The notes below the pieces were generated by a model. That model did not search any database. It was given only the letters and a program-made list of their open reading frames with translations, and was not told where the DNA came from. The position numbers and the translations under genes are program-made. A stretch of 10,169 nucleotides of DNA from a bacterium. GTDB lineage: Bacteria > Fidelibacterota > Marinisomatia > Marinisomatales > JAHJCW01. Below, piece after piece: positions 1-7,316 of this stretch; the stretch's first letter is position 1, and the number at the start of each line of letters is the position of its first letter. The stretch lies in the NCBI GenBank assembly GCA_018812885.1, contig JAHJCW010000293.1:1-10169 (forward strand), written 5' to 3'.

Positions 1-176
1 GCGCCAATTCCACCAAACTCAAATATTGATATTAAATTTGGTGCATGCATTTTTTGCGCAAGCGATGCTGCTAACATTGGGATTCCTGTTCCAATAAAGC
101 AAGTCGCATTATCTTCCATCAACCTTGAAGCAATACATATCAATAATTCATTCGGGTTGTAGTTTTTATCACTCAT
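1..176 (-). CDS. CoA-transferase beta subunit (GctB-like), N-terminal part only
   Basis: Only the first 58 codons lie in the window; the gene runs off the left edge. It would be the beta subunit of a family I CoA-transferase, moving CoA between an acyl-CoA and a free acid in the cytoplasm. The start ATG at 176-174 has a canonical GGAGGT at 186-181, four bases upstream. The segment FIGTGIPMLAASLA (residues 27-40) matches the glycine-rich CoA-binding region of GctB. Glu53, in SIFEFGG, aligns with the catalytic glutamate (Glu54) of Acidaminococcus GctB, so the active-site residue is present. The ATG lies inside the 3' end of the alpha-subunit gene (8-bp overlap, ATGAGTGA), which implies translational coupling and a heteromeric enzyme. 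Family resemblance is clear by eye; the true substrate cannot be read from the sequence. Confidence 0.82.
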   Translation of the reverse strand, partial: MSDKNYNPNELLICIASRLMEDNATCFIGTGIPMLAASLAQKMHAPNLISIFEFGGIG

Positions 177-1146
177 TTTTACCTCCACCTATCCGCAATC
201 CATTCAATTTTTTGGTACCTACCAAATCAAGATATTCCTTATGATTTTTTACGCTGTAAATCCATTTATTTAAATAATCTTTTACAAGCATTTCATTTTT
301 ACTATCATTAGCATAGTTTTTAATATGTTGTTCATCACGCTCATATAATCCAGACATTTCACCGGGATGCGAACCAAACGGTGCTTCCACGACAGCATCT
401 ACTAAATAATAGGGAATAATTGTACGGTCAGGCTGAGAACGAATAACGTCCGTATCCACTATTTCTTCTGTTGAAATAATTAATCGCTTGGAAGCGCGCG
501 CCATCTCTGCCGCAAATCCCGAGATGCCGTCTATCTGGCAATTACCAAATTTATCTGCGCGATGTACATGAATAAAACCTACATCAAGTATTAAGGCGGG
601 AAGTAAACATAGTTTCATTCCAGTAAATGGGCATTCTACAACTTTAGCAGCACTATATTTGTATGTATCAGTTCCCAGCATAACGCGAGTCGGAATAAAC
701 GGTACACCCATTGCAGCTGCTTTAAACCTCCAAGACAATGCTGCGTTCGACCATTCGACTACTTTTTCTACAAAACCACTCTCAACAGCCCTGCGTGCTG
801 AATTAGATAGTCCATAAACTTCGAATCCAATGTATGTCCAATCTAATTTTTTAATAGTATTGGCCGCTGCTAGCAAGTCAGACTCGTAAACTCCCTGACC
901 TGCGCAATTTAAATTTTTTATCCCCTGTCTAATGATTTCCCGCACGAGTGACATCGGTGCGCGGACAGTACCATAAAGTTCAATGCCAATATAGTGTCCG
1001 TCTTTTAAATACTTTGAAACTGCCTCTTTTTCAGACATCCTTTTATCAATCAAAGCTTTGGGCTTTTGCGTACGGTTCCACTCGCGAAAGGCGTTAATAT
1101 CGGGAGGTTGAATTAGTTCTCCAATTCCGGTAGATAATACTTTCAT
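169..1146 (-). CDS. CoA-transferase alpha subunit (GctA-like)
   Basis: Predicted 325-residue alpha subunit of a two-subunit family I CoA-transferase (PF01144), cytoplasmic. It resembles glutaconate CoA-transferase subunit A (about 320 residues) in several blocks: IIRQGIKNL (about 71-79), AAMGVPFIPTRVMLGTD (middle), a VGFIHVHRADKFGN stretch, and a C-terminal VDAVVEAPFGSHPGEMSGLYERD followed by KEYLDLVGTKKLNGLRI. The ATG at 1146 is chosen because GAGGAA at 1155-1150 is an excellent ribosome site. Upstream in-frame starts, an ATG at 1179 and a TTG at 1191, would add 11 to 15 residues with no comparable site. The first 35 or so residues precede the usual family start (SEKEAVSKYLKDG) and are an N-terminal extension. 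The gene ends TGA-TAA and overlaps the beta-subunit start. Substrate is unknown; glutaconate is only the nearest characterised relative. Confidence 0.85.
   Translation of the reverse strand: MKVLSTGIGELIQPPDINAFREWNRTQKPKALIDKRMSEKEAVSKYLKDGHYIGIELYGTVRAPMSLVREIIRQGIKNLNCAGQGVYESDLLAAANTIKKLDWTYIGFEVYGLSNSARRAVESGFVEKVVEWSNAALSWRFKAAAMGVPFIPTRVMLGTDTYKYSAAKVVECPFTGMKLCLLPALILDVGFIHVHRADKFGNCQIDGISGFAAEMARASKRLIISTEEIVDTDVIRSQPDRTIIPYYLVDAVVEAPFGSHPGEMSGLYERDEQHIKNYANDSKNEMLVKDYLNKWIYSVKNHKEYLDLVGTKKLNGLRIGGGKNE
181..186 (-). promoter_or_regulatory. Ribosome binding site of the CoA-transferase beta subunit
   Basis: GGAGGT on the minus strand, inside the last codons of the alpha-subunit gene and four bases before the beta-subunit ATG at 176. 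It fixes that start and shows that this organism uses canonical anti-Shine-Dalgarno pairing, at least here. Confidence 0.7.
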
Positions 1147-1269
1147 AATTTCCTCAAAAATGTTCGGAAATTTAATCATAATCGAATTCAATTAGAACAG
1201 AAGTCAGTATGAATAATAAATAAATTTGACTTGTTCACCTACTTGGCATGAAGTAAATTCTGCCCTTGT
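1147..1269. promoter_or_regulatory. Divergent intergenic region between CoA-transferase and acyltransferase operons
   Basis: This 123-bp AT-rich stretch must hold promoters for both divergent transcription units. On the plus strand TTGACT at 1226-1231 is a good -35-like hexamer, but the hexamer 17 bases later (TGAAGT, 1249-1254) is a poor -10. TAAATT at 1254-1259 is a better -10 match at too wide a spacing of 22 bases. On the minus strand TATTAT-like sequence lies around 1210-1220, without a clear -35. No inverted repeat that looks like an operator was seen. FCB-group promoters can differ from the sigma-70 consensus, so no site is called firmly. Confidence 0.3.
1150..1155 (-). promoter_or_regulatory. 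Ribosome binding site deciding the CoA-transferase alpha start
   Basis: GAGGAA on the minus strand, followed by ATT and the ATG at 1146. It favours this ATG over the in-frame ATG at 1179 and TTG at 1191, which lack a comparable site. Confidence 0.65.
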
Positions 1270-2142
1270 ATGAAACTATCACATATGATAACATATATAT
1301 TTTTAAAAACATTTTCCTTCTGTTTGAGATTTTCTCCACGATGGACAAAAAACCTTTTGTCCTATATTTTATATATTATTTTATATTATCCGATCCCAAT
1401 ACGAAAAAAACAAGTATTTGATAATCTAAAATTAGCTTTTCCTGATAAATCAACATCTTGGTACTTAAAAACAGCTAAAGATAGCTATAAGTTTTTTATT
1501 AATAATTTTGTTCAGTTTCTTGCATTTCCTAAATCATTTTTAAGAAGTACTGTAACAATTAAAGGACAAAATTTATTAAATAACACCCTCAAGGAAGGAA
1601 AGGGTGTCATTTTTGTTTCCGGACATTTCGGAGCTTGGGAAATTCTTGGTGCATGGTTGGTTTATAATAATTATCCGATTTCAGTTGTTGCCACCAAACA
1701 AAATAATCGTGGTTCTGATAAATTTTTCCTGGAATTGCGCAGTCATTTTGGATTGAAACATATATACCGTAAATCATCTTTGGACAATATGTACGGTGTT
1801 CTTAAACGTGGCGAAATTCTTGGACTTGTAAGCGACCAAGACGCAAAAAAACGTGGTGTATTTGTCAAATATTTCAATCAACAAACCTCAACGCCCAAGG
1901 GTGCCGCACGGTTTCATCTCGAAAGCACAGCACCTATAATTTTTACAATATGTTATCAAAATAAACCTAACAATTATACAATTGAGTTTCATCCTGTAAA
2001 AATTACTCCTGACGCTACAATTGAATCAATCACACAGACATATACATCTATACTGGAAAAATATATTCGCCAATTCCCCGAACAATACTTTTGGTTTCAT
2101 CGGCGCTGGAAAACAAAACCCGTTGCAAAACAAAATGTTTAA
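1270..2142 (+). CDS. LpxL/HtrB-type lysophospholipid / lipid A acyltransferase
   Basis: Predicted 290-residue member of the LpxL/HtrB family (PF03279), which transfers an acyl chain from acyl-ACP to lipid A precursors or related lipids at the inner membrane's cytoplasmic face. The N-terminus (about 1-45) is hydrophobic and would anchor it. The catalytic HX4(D/E) motif is present as GHFGAWE, with His119 and Glu124. A second conserved block SDQDAKKRG...F lies near residue 190, and the C-terminus YFWFHRRWKTKP is the usual family ending. The ATG at 1270 is the first plausible start after the intergenic region, but no strong Shine-Dalgarno precedes it. The stop overlaps the next gene by 8 bp. Its position facing a lipid A operon supports a late-acylation role, but FCB relatives include enzymes of other specificity (ornithine or aminolipid acylation), so the substrate is inferred. 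Confidence 0.85.
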   Translation: MKLSHMITYIFLKTFSFCLRFSPRWTKNLLSYILYIILYYPIPIRKKQVFDNLKLAFPDKSTSWYLKTAKDSYKFFINNFVQFLAFPKSFLRSTVTIKGQNLLNNTLKEGKGVIFVSGHFGAWEILGAWLVYNNYPISVVATKQNNRGSDKFFLELRSHFGLKHIYRKSSLDNMYGVLKRGEILGLVSDQDAKKRGVFVKYFNQQTSTPKGAARFHLESTAPIIFTICYQNKPNNYTIEFHPVKITPDATIESITQTYTSILEKYIRQFPEQYFWFHRRWKTKPVAKQNV

Positions 2143-2710
2143 ACATATAGACATTAATCATCCACAAGCGGTCAAATATGCAGTAAATATTTTAGAGGAA
2201 GGTGGTGTAATAATTTATCCCACAGATACCTTATACGGCTTTGGTGCCGATGCAACCAATGATGAGGCAATTAATAAAATAAATCAAATTAAAGGACGCT
2301 CAGGCCCAATGAGCGTAATGGCAGCCGATGAAAAGATGGCAATCAATTGGATGGATATCAATAATGAACAAATTGAAGTTGTTAAACCTTATCTTGGTGG
2401 AGCACAAACTCTAATTGCTCCGGTTAAACCAAATATTGTGAGTTCAAAAATACTTGGCGAAGATAATACATTGGGAATTCGCATACCTAATAACAAATTT
2501 TGTAATGAACTATCATTCCTGTTTGGTAAACCAATAATTTCTACAAGTGTCAATCGAGTAGGGGGAAAACCAATGAATGATCCTGTTCAAATTGAATACG
2601 AGTTCAGTTCTGAAGTCAATCTTTTAATAGATGCTGGGACCTTATTGGAATCTAAGGGTTCAAAGATTTATAAATTTGAAGATAATAAAATAATTGTTTT
2701 ACGGGAATAA
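2135..2710 (+). CDS. tsaC: Threonylcarbamoyl-AMP synthase, TsaC/Sua5 (YrdC) family
   Basis: Predicted 191-residue single-domain YrdC-fold protein. TsaC makes L-threonylcarbamoyl-AMP from threonine, bicarbonate and ATP, the first step of t6A modification of ANN-decoding tRNAs in the cytoplasm. Seen here: PTDTLYGFGADATN near residues 28-41, the basic K-G-R motif followed by SGPMSVM, TLGIRIP, and the STSVN-xx-GG block. The length fits TsaC and lacks the extra C-terminal Sua5 domain. The usual PGPxT motif is replaced by LGGAQT, so a YciO-like relative is possible. The start is the ATG at 2135, overlapping the acyltransferase stop (ATGTTTAA). A longer in-frame reading from 2021 would lie entirely inside the acyltransferase gene and precede the family start, so it was discarded. 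The following gene starts one base after its stop. Confidence 0.8.
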   Translation: MFKHIDINHPQAVKYAVNILEEGGVIIYPTDTLYGFGADATNDEAINKINQIKGRSGPMSVMAADEKMAINWMDINNEQIEVVKPYLGGAQTLIAPVKPNIVSSKILGEDNTLGIRIPNNKFCNELSFLFGKPIISTSVNRVGGKPMNDPVQIEYEFSSEVNLLIDAGTLLESKGSKIYKFEDNKIIVLRE

Positions 2711-2711
2711 C

Positions 2712-3422
2712 ATGCAACGTGTCTTGATAATAATTCCTTTACTAATTTCATTAAACTATGGACAAAACATACCTTTTAAGGTTGGCGAACATTTAACATA
2801 CACATTGCAGTTTAATGTTATCAAAATGGGTCGTGGATATTTATCAGTGGAATCAATTGATACTGTATCCGGTCTTCAATCTTATCACGTAAAGTTCCAG
2901 GCTAAAACCAACAAATTTGCTGATAATATTTATCGCGTTCGAGATAAGATTGATATTTGGTTAAATACGTCAGATTTGACTACGGTAAAATTAGTTAAGC
3001 AATTAAGCGAGGGCAATTATCATAAAAACTATTATACATCAATCGACTATAATAACTCAATCGCAATTACAAATAATGATACTCTAAAAATTACTGGCGC
3101 GTTGCGAGACCCTTATTCGCTTCTATATTATTTCCGCACTATTCCTTTAGAGATTGGACAAATTTTAGACTTTACAACTTTTGATAATAAAAAATTAACT
3201 GATTTTCAAGTAATAGTAGGCGGTAAGGAAACAGTTGAAACGCCCGCCGGTACATTCCCATGTATCATTATTAAGCCATTCAGAGACGGTAAAACACTTT
3301 TAAAAAATGATGGGGATATGAAAATTTGGTTCAGTGATGATGAACTGCGTTTACCGGTACAAATTCAAATTAAGTTAAAATTTGGTTCTATGCTTCTACA
3401 GTTGAGGACTATTAATTTGTAA
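2712..3422 (+). CDS. Exported DUF3108 family protein
   Basis: Predicted 236-residue protein. Residues 1-18 (MQRVLIIIPLLISLNYGQ) form a short signal peptide, so it should be exported to the periplasm or envelope. The rest resembles DUF3108 (PF11306): an N-terminal PFKVGEHLTYTLQFNVIKMG segment, alternating beta strands, a YRVRDKIDIW block, and a VETPAGTFPCIIIKP-type motif followed by a basic/acidic KIWFSDDELRLPVQI segment. That last pattern is typical of the family. Its biochemical function is not established. The ATG at 2712 follows the tsaC stop by one base, so it is co-transcribed with, and probably coupled to, the upstream genes. An in-frame TTG at 2694 would place the signal peptide internally and was rejected. 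The last 11 bp overlap the convergent rseP 3' end. Confidence 0.75.
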   Translation: MQRVLIIIPLLISLNYGQNIPFKVGEHLTYTLQFNVIKMGRGYLSVESIDTVSGLQSYHVKFQAKTNKFADNIYRVRDKIDIWLNTSDLTTVKLVKQLSEGNYHKNYYTSIDYNNSIAITNNDTLKITGALRDPYSLLYYFRTIPLEIGQILDFTTFDNKKLTDFQVIVGGKETVETPAGTFPCIIIKPFRDGKTLLKNDGDMKIWFSDDELRLPVQIQIKLKFGSMLLQLRTINL

Positions 3423-4587
3423 AGACTCTGTGAATATCATTATATATAACAAAAACCATAAGAGTCAATAAAAACACCATGCCAACTTTTTGAACTGCAA
3501 TTTTTGCTTTCACACTTAGCGGTCTTCTAATTATTGATTCAATTCCGATTACCAATAAATGACCACCGTCTAAGCCCGGAATTGGCAAAATATTAATTAC
3601 TGCCAAATTTATACTTATCATTGCCATTAAAAATAAAAGTGGGGCTAATCCTGCTCTCGCAGTTTCTCCCGCCAATTGAGCGATAAATATAGGGCCACCA
3701 ATGTCCTTCATTGTCGCGGCTCCGGTTGCCAACATCTTTAACGTTGTTCCGATTAACGCAAAAACACCTTTGGTTGCCTGCCATCCACCTCCAACGGCTT
3801 GAAAGATATTAATTGGTTCATAAGTAACCTCAGCTGCAATACCAATGGCGCCCAAAGTATCAATCTTGCCATCTATCAGCGCCAGCTGAAAAGAGGTCAC
3901 TAAATCTTTTTCAATAATTATGTCATCACGCTCAAAATGTAATTTGATTGGAGTATTGGGAATGGAATGTATAATTTCAGTTAATTCCTGCCACGTTTCA
4001 ATCGGTTCACCGTTAATTTCTACAATTCTATCACCTGTTTGCAACCCGGCGGCCTCAGCTGGTTGTCCTTCTAATATTTGTGCAATAACAGGTTCTTCAC
4101 TTATTACAGGATTACCCTGGTTATACGCAATACCTGTATAAATTACTAACGCCAATAAAACATTCATGATAACACCGGCACTCATCACCCAGGCTTGAGC
4201 TAAGCGCGGTTTACTCATTAATTCATAAGGTTTGTGTTCAATTTTACTATCAAGATTTTCGTCAATCAATCCCGCCATTTTGACGTATCCACCTAGTGGA
4301 ACCAGTGCAAAACAATATTCAGTAAACGTTCCTTTGCGTCCCGGTTTGGAGATGTGCTTTTCAAAAACCGGTGCCCATATTCTTTTCCCTTCATTATTTT
4401 TACGAAAAAAGAATAGTTTAAAATCCCATCCATTGGGAACCGAGGTCATAGTTATTATTCTCGGTGGGAACCCAACCGAAAACTTCTCTACTCGCACGCC
4501 TACGGAGCGCGCCGCAAGATAATGTCCTAATTCATGGACAAAAACTATAACTCCAATTACGAGAGCTGTTGCTAATAATGTTATCAT
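3412..4587 (-). CDS. rseP: RseP-type site-2 intramembrane zinc metalloprotease
   Basis: Predicted 391-residue polytopic inner-membrane protease of the S2P/RseP (M50B) family, which cuts membrane-tethered substrates such as anti-sigma factors and remnant signal peptides. The zinc motif HELGH (His18, Glu19, His22) sits in the first membrane helix. The third zinc ligand region NILPIPGLDGG is at 332-342 with Asp340. A single PDZ domain is visible at about 160-230 (GQPAEAAGLQTGDRIVEINGEPIETW). Many proteobacterial RseP proteins have two PDZ domains; one is common elsewhere. Residues about 40-90 carry a longer loop containing FFFRKNNEGKRIWAPVF. The ATG at 4587 has AGGA about ten bases upstream. It follows dxr by 54 bp and is probably the last gene of the envelope operon. 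No anti-sigma or sigma factor gene is in the window, so its substrate is unknown. Confidence 0.93.
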   Translation of the reverse strand: MITLLATALVIGVIVFVHELGHYLAARSVGVRVEKFSVGFPPRIITMTSVPNGWDFKLFFFRKNNEGKRIWAPVFEKHISKPGRKGTFTEYCFALVPLGGYVKMAGLIDENLDSKIEHKPYELMSKPRLAQAWVMSAGVIMNVLLALVIYTGIAYNQGNPVISEEPVIAQILEGQPAEAAGLQTGDRIVEINGEPIETWQELTEIIHSIPNTPIKLHFERDDIIIEKDLVTSFQLALIDGKIDTLGAIGIAAEVTYEPINIFQAVGGGWQATKGVFALIGTTLKMLATGAATMKDIGGPIFIAQLAGETARAGLAPLLFLMAMISINLAVINILPIPGLDGGHLLVIGIESIIRRPLSVKAKIAVQKVGMVFLLTLMVFVIYNDIHRVFTN

Positions 4588-4641
4588 TTATATATTATCC
4601 TAAAGGTCAAAACTATAAATATTATATTTAAAATAGTTCAT

Positions 4642-5790
4642 CTAATTGTATGATTTTACAAATTCCTCTGCCCAAACAATCAGATTTTGTAAATCATCAA
4701 GATTGGGATTTTCAATCCAATCATGTTTATCACAAGCACCGCTTACAATTTTGGGGATGTCTGTGAATAATATATTACTTTTTAAAAACCGATATACAGC
4801 AAATTCATTCGCTACATTTAGAACGGCCGGTGTTGTTCCTAATTTTCGAAGACTATCATATGCTAATTCGATACATGGAAATCTTTTATAATTGGGTGCT
4901 TCAAATGTCATTTCTTTTAACTTGACAAAATCTATTCTTTCCCAAGCGGTTTCAACATGGCGAGGATATGTCAAGGCATATTGTATCGGAACTTTCATGT
5001 CGGGAACACCGAGTTGAGCTTTTACTGAGCCATCTTTCATCTCTACCATAGAGTGGATAATTGACTGAGGGTGAATTACTACTTCAATGTTATCAACCGA
5101 AATATTAAAAAGCCAATAAGCTTCAATAATTTCAAGTCCCTTGTTCATCATTGTAGCTGAGTCAATTGTTATTTTCTGTCCCATATTCCAATTCGGATGC
5201 TTAAGTGCCTCTTGAGGAGTAATATCGGAAAATGTATTAATTCCCCGAGTTCGGAAAGGTCCACCGCTACCAGTCAATATTATTTTATTAACATCATCCT
5301 TGTTTTCGCCTTGCAAGCATTGCCAAATTGCTGAATGCTCACTATCTACCGGATAAATTTTTGCGCCGCTTTTTTCTTGAATTTGTTTAACAAGGCTTCC
5401 TGCCATAACCAAGCTTTCTTTATTGCTTAGGGCAACGTCTACACTTGATTCAAGGGCACATAGTGTTGGCTCCATGCCTGCCGTCCCCGCAAGTGCGTTT
5501 AATACTAAATCAATATCATTCCGCTTTCCAAGTTCTAATAATCCTTCACGGCCTACTAAAACTTCGATATCTTCATTTCTTAATTTCTCCTCAACAATCT
5601 TACCGTAGGATGAATTAACTATATTTACAGCCCGAGGTCTATATTTTAATGCCTGTTCAACTAATAATTCGTGATTCGAATTAGCTGTAAGGTATCTGAC
5701 TTGAAAATCATCCTTTATATTATCTACAACCTTAAGAGCATTTTGCCCTATGGAACCTGTTGAACCAAGTATTGATAATTTACGCACCAT
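4642..5790 (-). CDS. dxr: 1-deoxy-D-xylulose 5-phosphate reductoisomerase
   Basis: Predicted 382-residue cytoplasmic enzyme converting 1-deoxy-D-xylulose 5-phosphate to 2-C-methyl-D-erythritol 4-phosphate with NADPH. This is the committed step of the MEP isoprenoid pathway. Visible motifs are the NADPH-binding GSTGSIG at 9-15, ALSNKESLVMAG at 120-131, PVDSEHSAIWQC with metal ligands Asp149 and Glu151, HPNWNMGQKITIDSATMMNKGLE with Glu220, and HPQSIIHSMVE. Length and motif spacing fit the family, and all key residues are present, so it should be active. The ATG at 5790 overlaps the preceding gene's stop as TAATG, arguing for translational coupling. Neighbourhood with rseP and lpx genes is a recurrent arrangement in Gram-negative genomes, although uppS and cdsA, which sit between dxr and rseP in E. 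coli, are absent here. Confidence 0.97.
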   Translation of the reverse strand: MVRKLSILGSTGSIGQNALKVVDNIKDDFQVRYLTANSNHELLVEQALKYRPRAVNIVNSSYGKIVEEKLRNEDIEVLVGREGLLELGKRNDIDLVLNALAGTAGMEPTLCALESSVDVALSNKESLVMAGSLVKQIQEKSGAKIYPVDSEHSAIWQCLQGENKDDVNKIILTGSGGPFRTRGINTFSDITPQEALKHPNWNMGQKITIDSATMMNKGLEIIEAYWLFNISVDNIEVVIHPQSIIHSMVEMKDGSVKAQLGVPDMKVPIQYALTYPRHVETAWERIDFVKLKEMTFEAPNYKRFPCIELAYDSLRKLGTTPAVLNVANEFAVYRFLKSNILFTDIPKIVSGACDKHDWIENPNLDDLQNLIVWAEEFVKSYN

Positions 5791-6509
5791 TACTTAAAAA
5801 CTCTCGAGATTTCAATGCTGATAATTACCACATCGGAATTTACCTGCAAGATTGGTATAATTGTAAATTTTCCTTTTGCTAGCTGTGCTCCGAATAATAA
5901 ATAATTAGCATTTCCTTTGATGAATGTTGGGACTGTATCCACATCTTCAATTAATATCTTTGTATAATATGTATTAAGTCCAAAACCGACAAATGTCGGG
6001 AGAGAACCAAAATCAAATTCCTTGATAAGCGCTGCATCTGTGGACTTGTTTTTTAAATCATCCGGTCCATGCAATTTTGAAAATAATACAGAAAAACACC
6101 AATTGTTTTTATCATTATTGGTTATGTTCAATCCAAAACCGTAAGTAAAAGATTGTACAAGGTCACTTCCTGATTTAAATATACTCATATTACCTTTAAG
6201 TGATAAATTTTGAGTGATAATTAATGCACCTGCTAAATTTGGATATCCTCCCATGAGATCTGTTGAATATTTTTCTCCTGTAATATTTATTCCCTGTGAA
6301 TAGGAAACGCCAATACTGATTTGTTTATTTATAATATTGGGACAAAAGAAATGCCTATTGGTCGATAAAGATATAGTTTTTAAAAATGGTTCCACTTGTT
6401 GTTGAAATTGTTCTGAATCTATATTATCTAATTCGAAGGATGCCCATTGTGCACTCACCCGTACGGAAAAAAATGTTATTACAATTAAAATAATTGAACC
6501 GGTTTTCAT
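5790..6509 (-). CDS. Unrecognised exported protein, possibly outer-membrane beta-barrel
   Basis: Predicted 239-residue protein that I do not recognise. Residues 1-20 (MKTGSIILIVITFFSVRVSA) look like a cleavable signal peptide with cleavage before Gln21. The mature part is rich in alternating hydrophobic/polar segments with Gly, Asn, Thr and aromatic residues (for example ISIGVSYSQGINITG, LSLKGNMSIFKSGSD, FTYGFGLNITNND, FTIIPILQVNSDVVIISIEIS). It ends in SRVFK, close to the terminal aromatic signature of outer-membrane barrels. This suggests a small barrel or beta-sandwich, possibly related to uncharacterised FCB outer-membrane families; that is inference from pattern only. The ATG at 6509 lies 19 bp after the lpxA stop, and the TAA overlaps the dxr ATG, so it is an integral part of the operon rather than a recent insertion. 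Confidence 0.6.
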   Translation of the reverse strand: MKTGSIILIVITFFSVRVSAQWASFELDNIDSEQFQQQVEPFLKTISLSTNRHFFCPNIINKQISIGVSYSQGINITGEKYSTDLMGGYPNLAGALIITQNLSLKGNMSIFKSGSDLVQSFTYGFGLNITNNDKNNWCFSVLFSKLHGPDDLKNKSTDAALIKEFDFGSLPTFVGFGLNTYYTKILIEDVDTVPTFIKGNANYLLFGAQLAKGKFTIIPILQVNSDVVIISIEISRVFK

Positions 6510-6528
6510 AATATATAAATTATTGGAA

Positions 6529-7302
6529 TTAAATAATTCCGCGTTTACTATTTTCGATAAAATCTACTATACTCAGAATATTTTTGTTGTCAGGAAATTC
6601 GGTTTTGATTTTTTCTAGAGCGACAGATTTATTTAAACCAGATCTAAAATAGTATCGGTATGCACGCTTTATGTTTATTCTATCTGCTGAGGAAAATCCT
6701 CGGCGCCGCAAACCTACACTATTAATCCCGCCATATCTTAACGGCTCGCCAACAGCCATCACAAATGGGGGTACATCTTGTGAAACCCTAAATAAACCAC
6801 TAACAAAAGCATGTGCTCCAATTCTGACAAATTGATGGACCATAACACATCCGGAGAGCGTTGCCCAATCATTAACTTCGACATGTCCTCCTAATGTTGC
6901 AAGGTTTACCAATGTTACGTTGTTGCCTACAACACAGTCATGCCCAATATGGGAATAAGCCATCAAAAATACATTATTACCAATCGTTGTTTCGCCGCGC
7001 GCTTTAGTACCGCGATGAATTGAGACAAATTCACGAATTACGGTTTCATCACCGATTTTAACCGTAGTTTTCTCACCACCAAATTTCAGATCTTGTGGTA
7101 ATTCACCAATTACGCAATTATGGAATATCCGGCAATTTTTACCAATTTCAGTATATTTCTTTATTGTATTCGAATTACCAATACTAGTACCATCACCGAT
7201 GATTACGTCACTGTCAACAACTGTATATGGTCCAATAGTTACATTTTTACCAATTGTAACATTGCCGCCAATTATGGCACTGGGATGGATTTTATTAGTA
7301 AT
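6529..7302 (-). CDS. lpxA: UDP-N-acetylglucosamine O-acyltransferase, apparent ATT start
   Basis: Predicted 257-residue left-handed beta-helix acyltransferase (E. coli LpxA 262). It transfers a 3-hydroxyacyl chain from ACP to UDP-GlcNAc, the first lipid A step, in the cytoplasm as a trimer. The N-terminus KIHPSAIIGGNV, then hexapeptide repeats, IGELPQDLKFGGE, FVSIHRGT and YSHIGHDCVVG with catalytic His121 (E. coli His125) are all visible, followed by the C-terminal helical region (LRRRGFSSADRINIKRAYRYYFRSG). The frame is open from the TAA of fabZ at 7317-7315, but no ATG, GTG or TTG occurs until residue 113. A TTG or ATG start there would remove half of the helix. I therefore place the start at ATT 7302-7300, five bases after AAAGGGGGG. 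ATC at 7305 is less likely on spacing. The start lies 12 bases after fabZ. Confidence 0.88.
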   Translation of the reverse strand: MTNKIHPSAIIGGNVTIGKNVTIGPYTVVDSDVIIGDGTSIGNSNTIKKYTEIGKNCRIFHNCVIGELPQDLKFGGEKTTVKIGDETVIREFVSIHRGTKARGETTIGNNVFLMAYSHIGHDCVVGNNVTLVNLATLGGHVEVNDWATLSGCVMVHQFVRIGAHAFVSGLFRVSQDVPPFVMAVGEPLRYGGINSVGLRRRGFSSADRINIKRAYRYYFRSGLNKSVALEKIKTEFPDNKNILSIVDFIENSKRGII

Positions 7303-7307
7303 GATAT

Positions 7308-7316
7308 CCCCCCTTT
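7308..7316 (-). promoter_or_regulatory. Strong Shine-Dalgarno deciding the lpxA start
   Basis: Read on the minus strand this is AAAGGGGGG, partly within the fabZ stop codon, then ATATC and ATT. It is the most G-rich ribosome-site-like sequence near any start in the window. The spacing of five to eight bases to ATT at 7302 supports initiation there despite the non-standard codon. Because it contains a run of six G, an indel sequencing error would also be likely here. However, an indel would not create an ATG in any frame between the run and the conserved KIHP segment. Confidence 0.6.

Noticed and set aside
2021..2134. Longer tsaC starting at 2021
   Set aside because: The extra 38 residues overlap the conserved acyltransferase C-terminus, have no family similarity and precede a better-placed ATG at 2135.
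3920..4522. Plus-strand open frames opposite rseP (3920-4141, 4232-4522)
   Set aside because: They lie antisense to well-conserved RseP coding sequence, with Ser/Pro-rich translations typical of antisense frames and no recognisable domain.
4588..4641. Possible terminator or promoter in the 54-bp gap between dxr and rseP
   Set aside because: The gap is very AT-rich but shows no stem-loop and no convincing -35/-10 pair, so dxr and rseP are treated as co-transcribed.
6529..6966. A short protein starting at TTG 6966, as an independent gene or a truncated lpxA
   Set aside because: The frame is open and clearly LpxA-like for 112 more codons upstream, so this is only the C-terminal half of lpxA.
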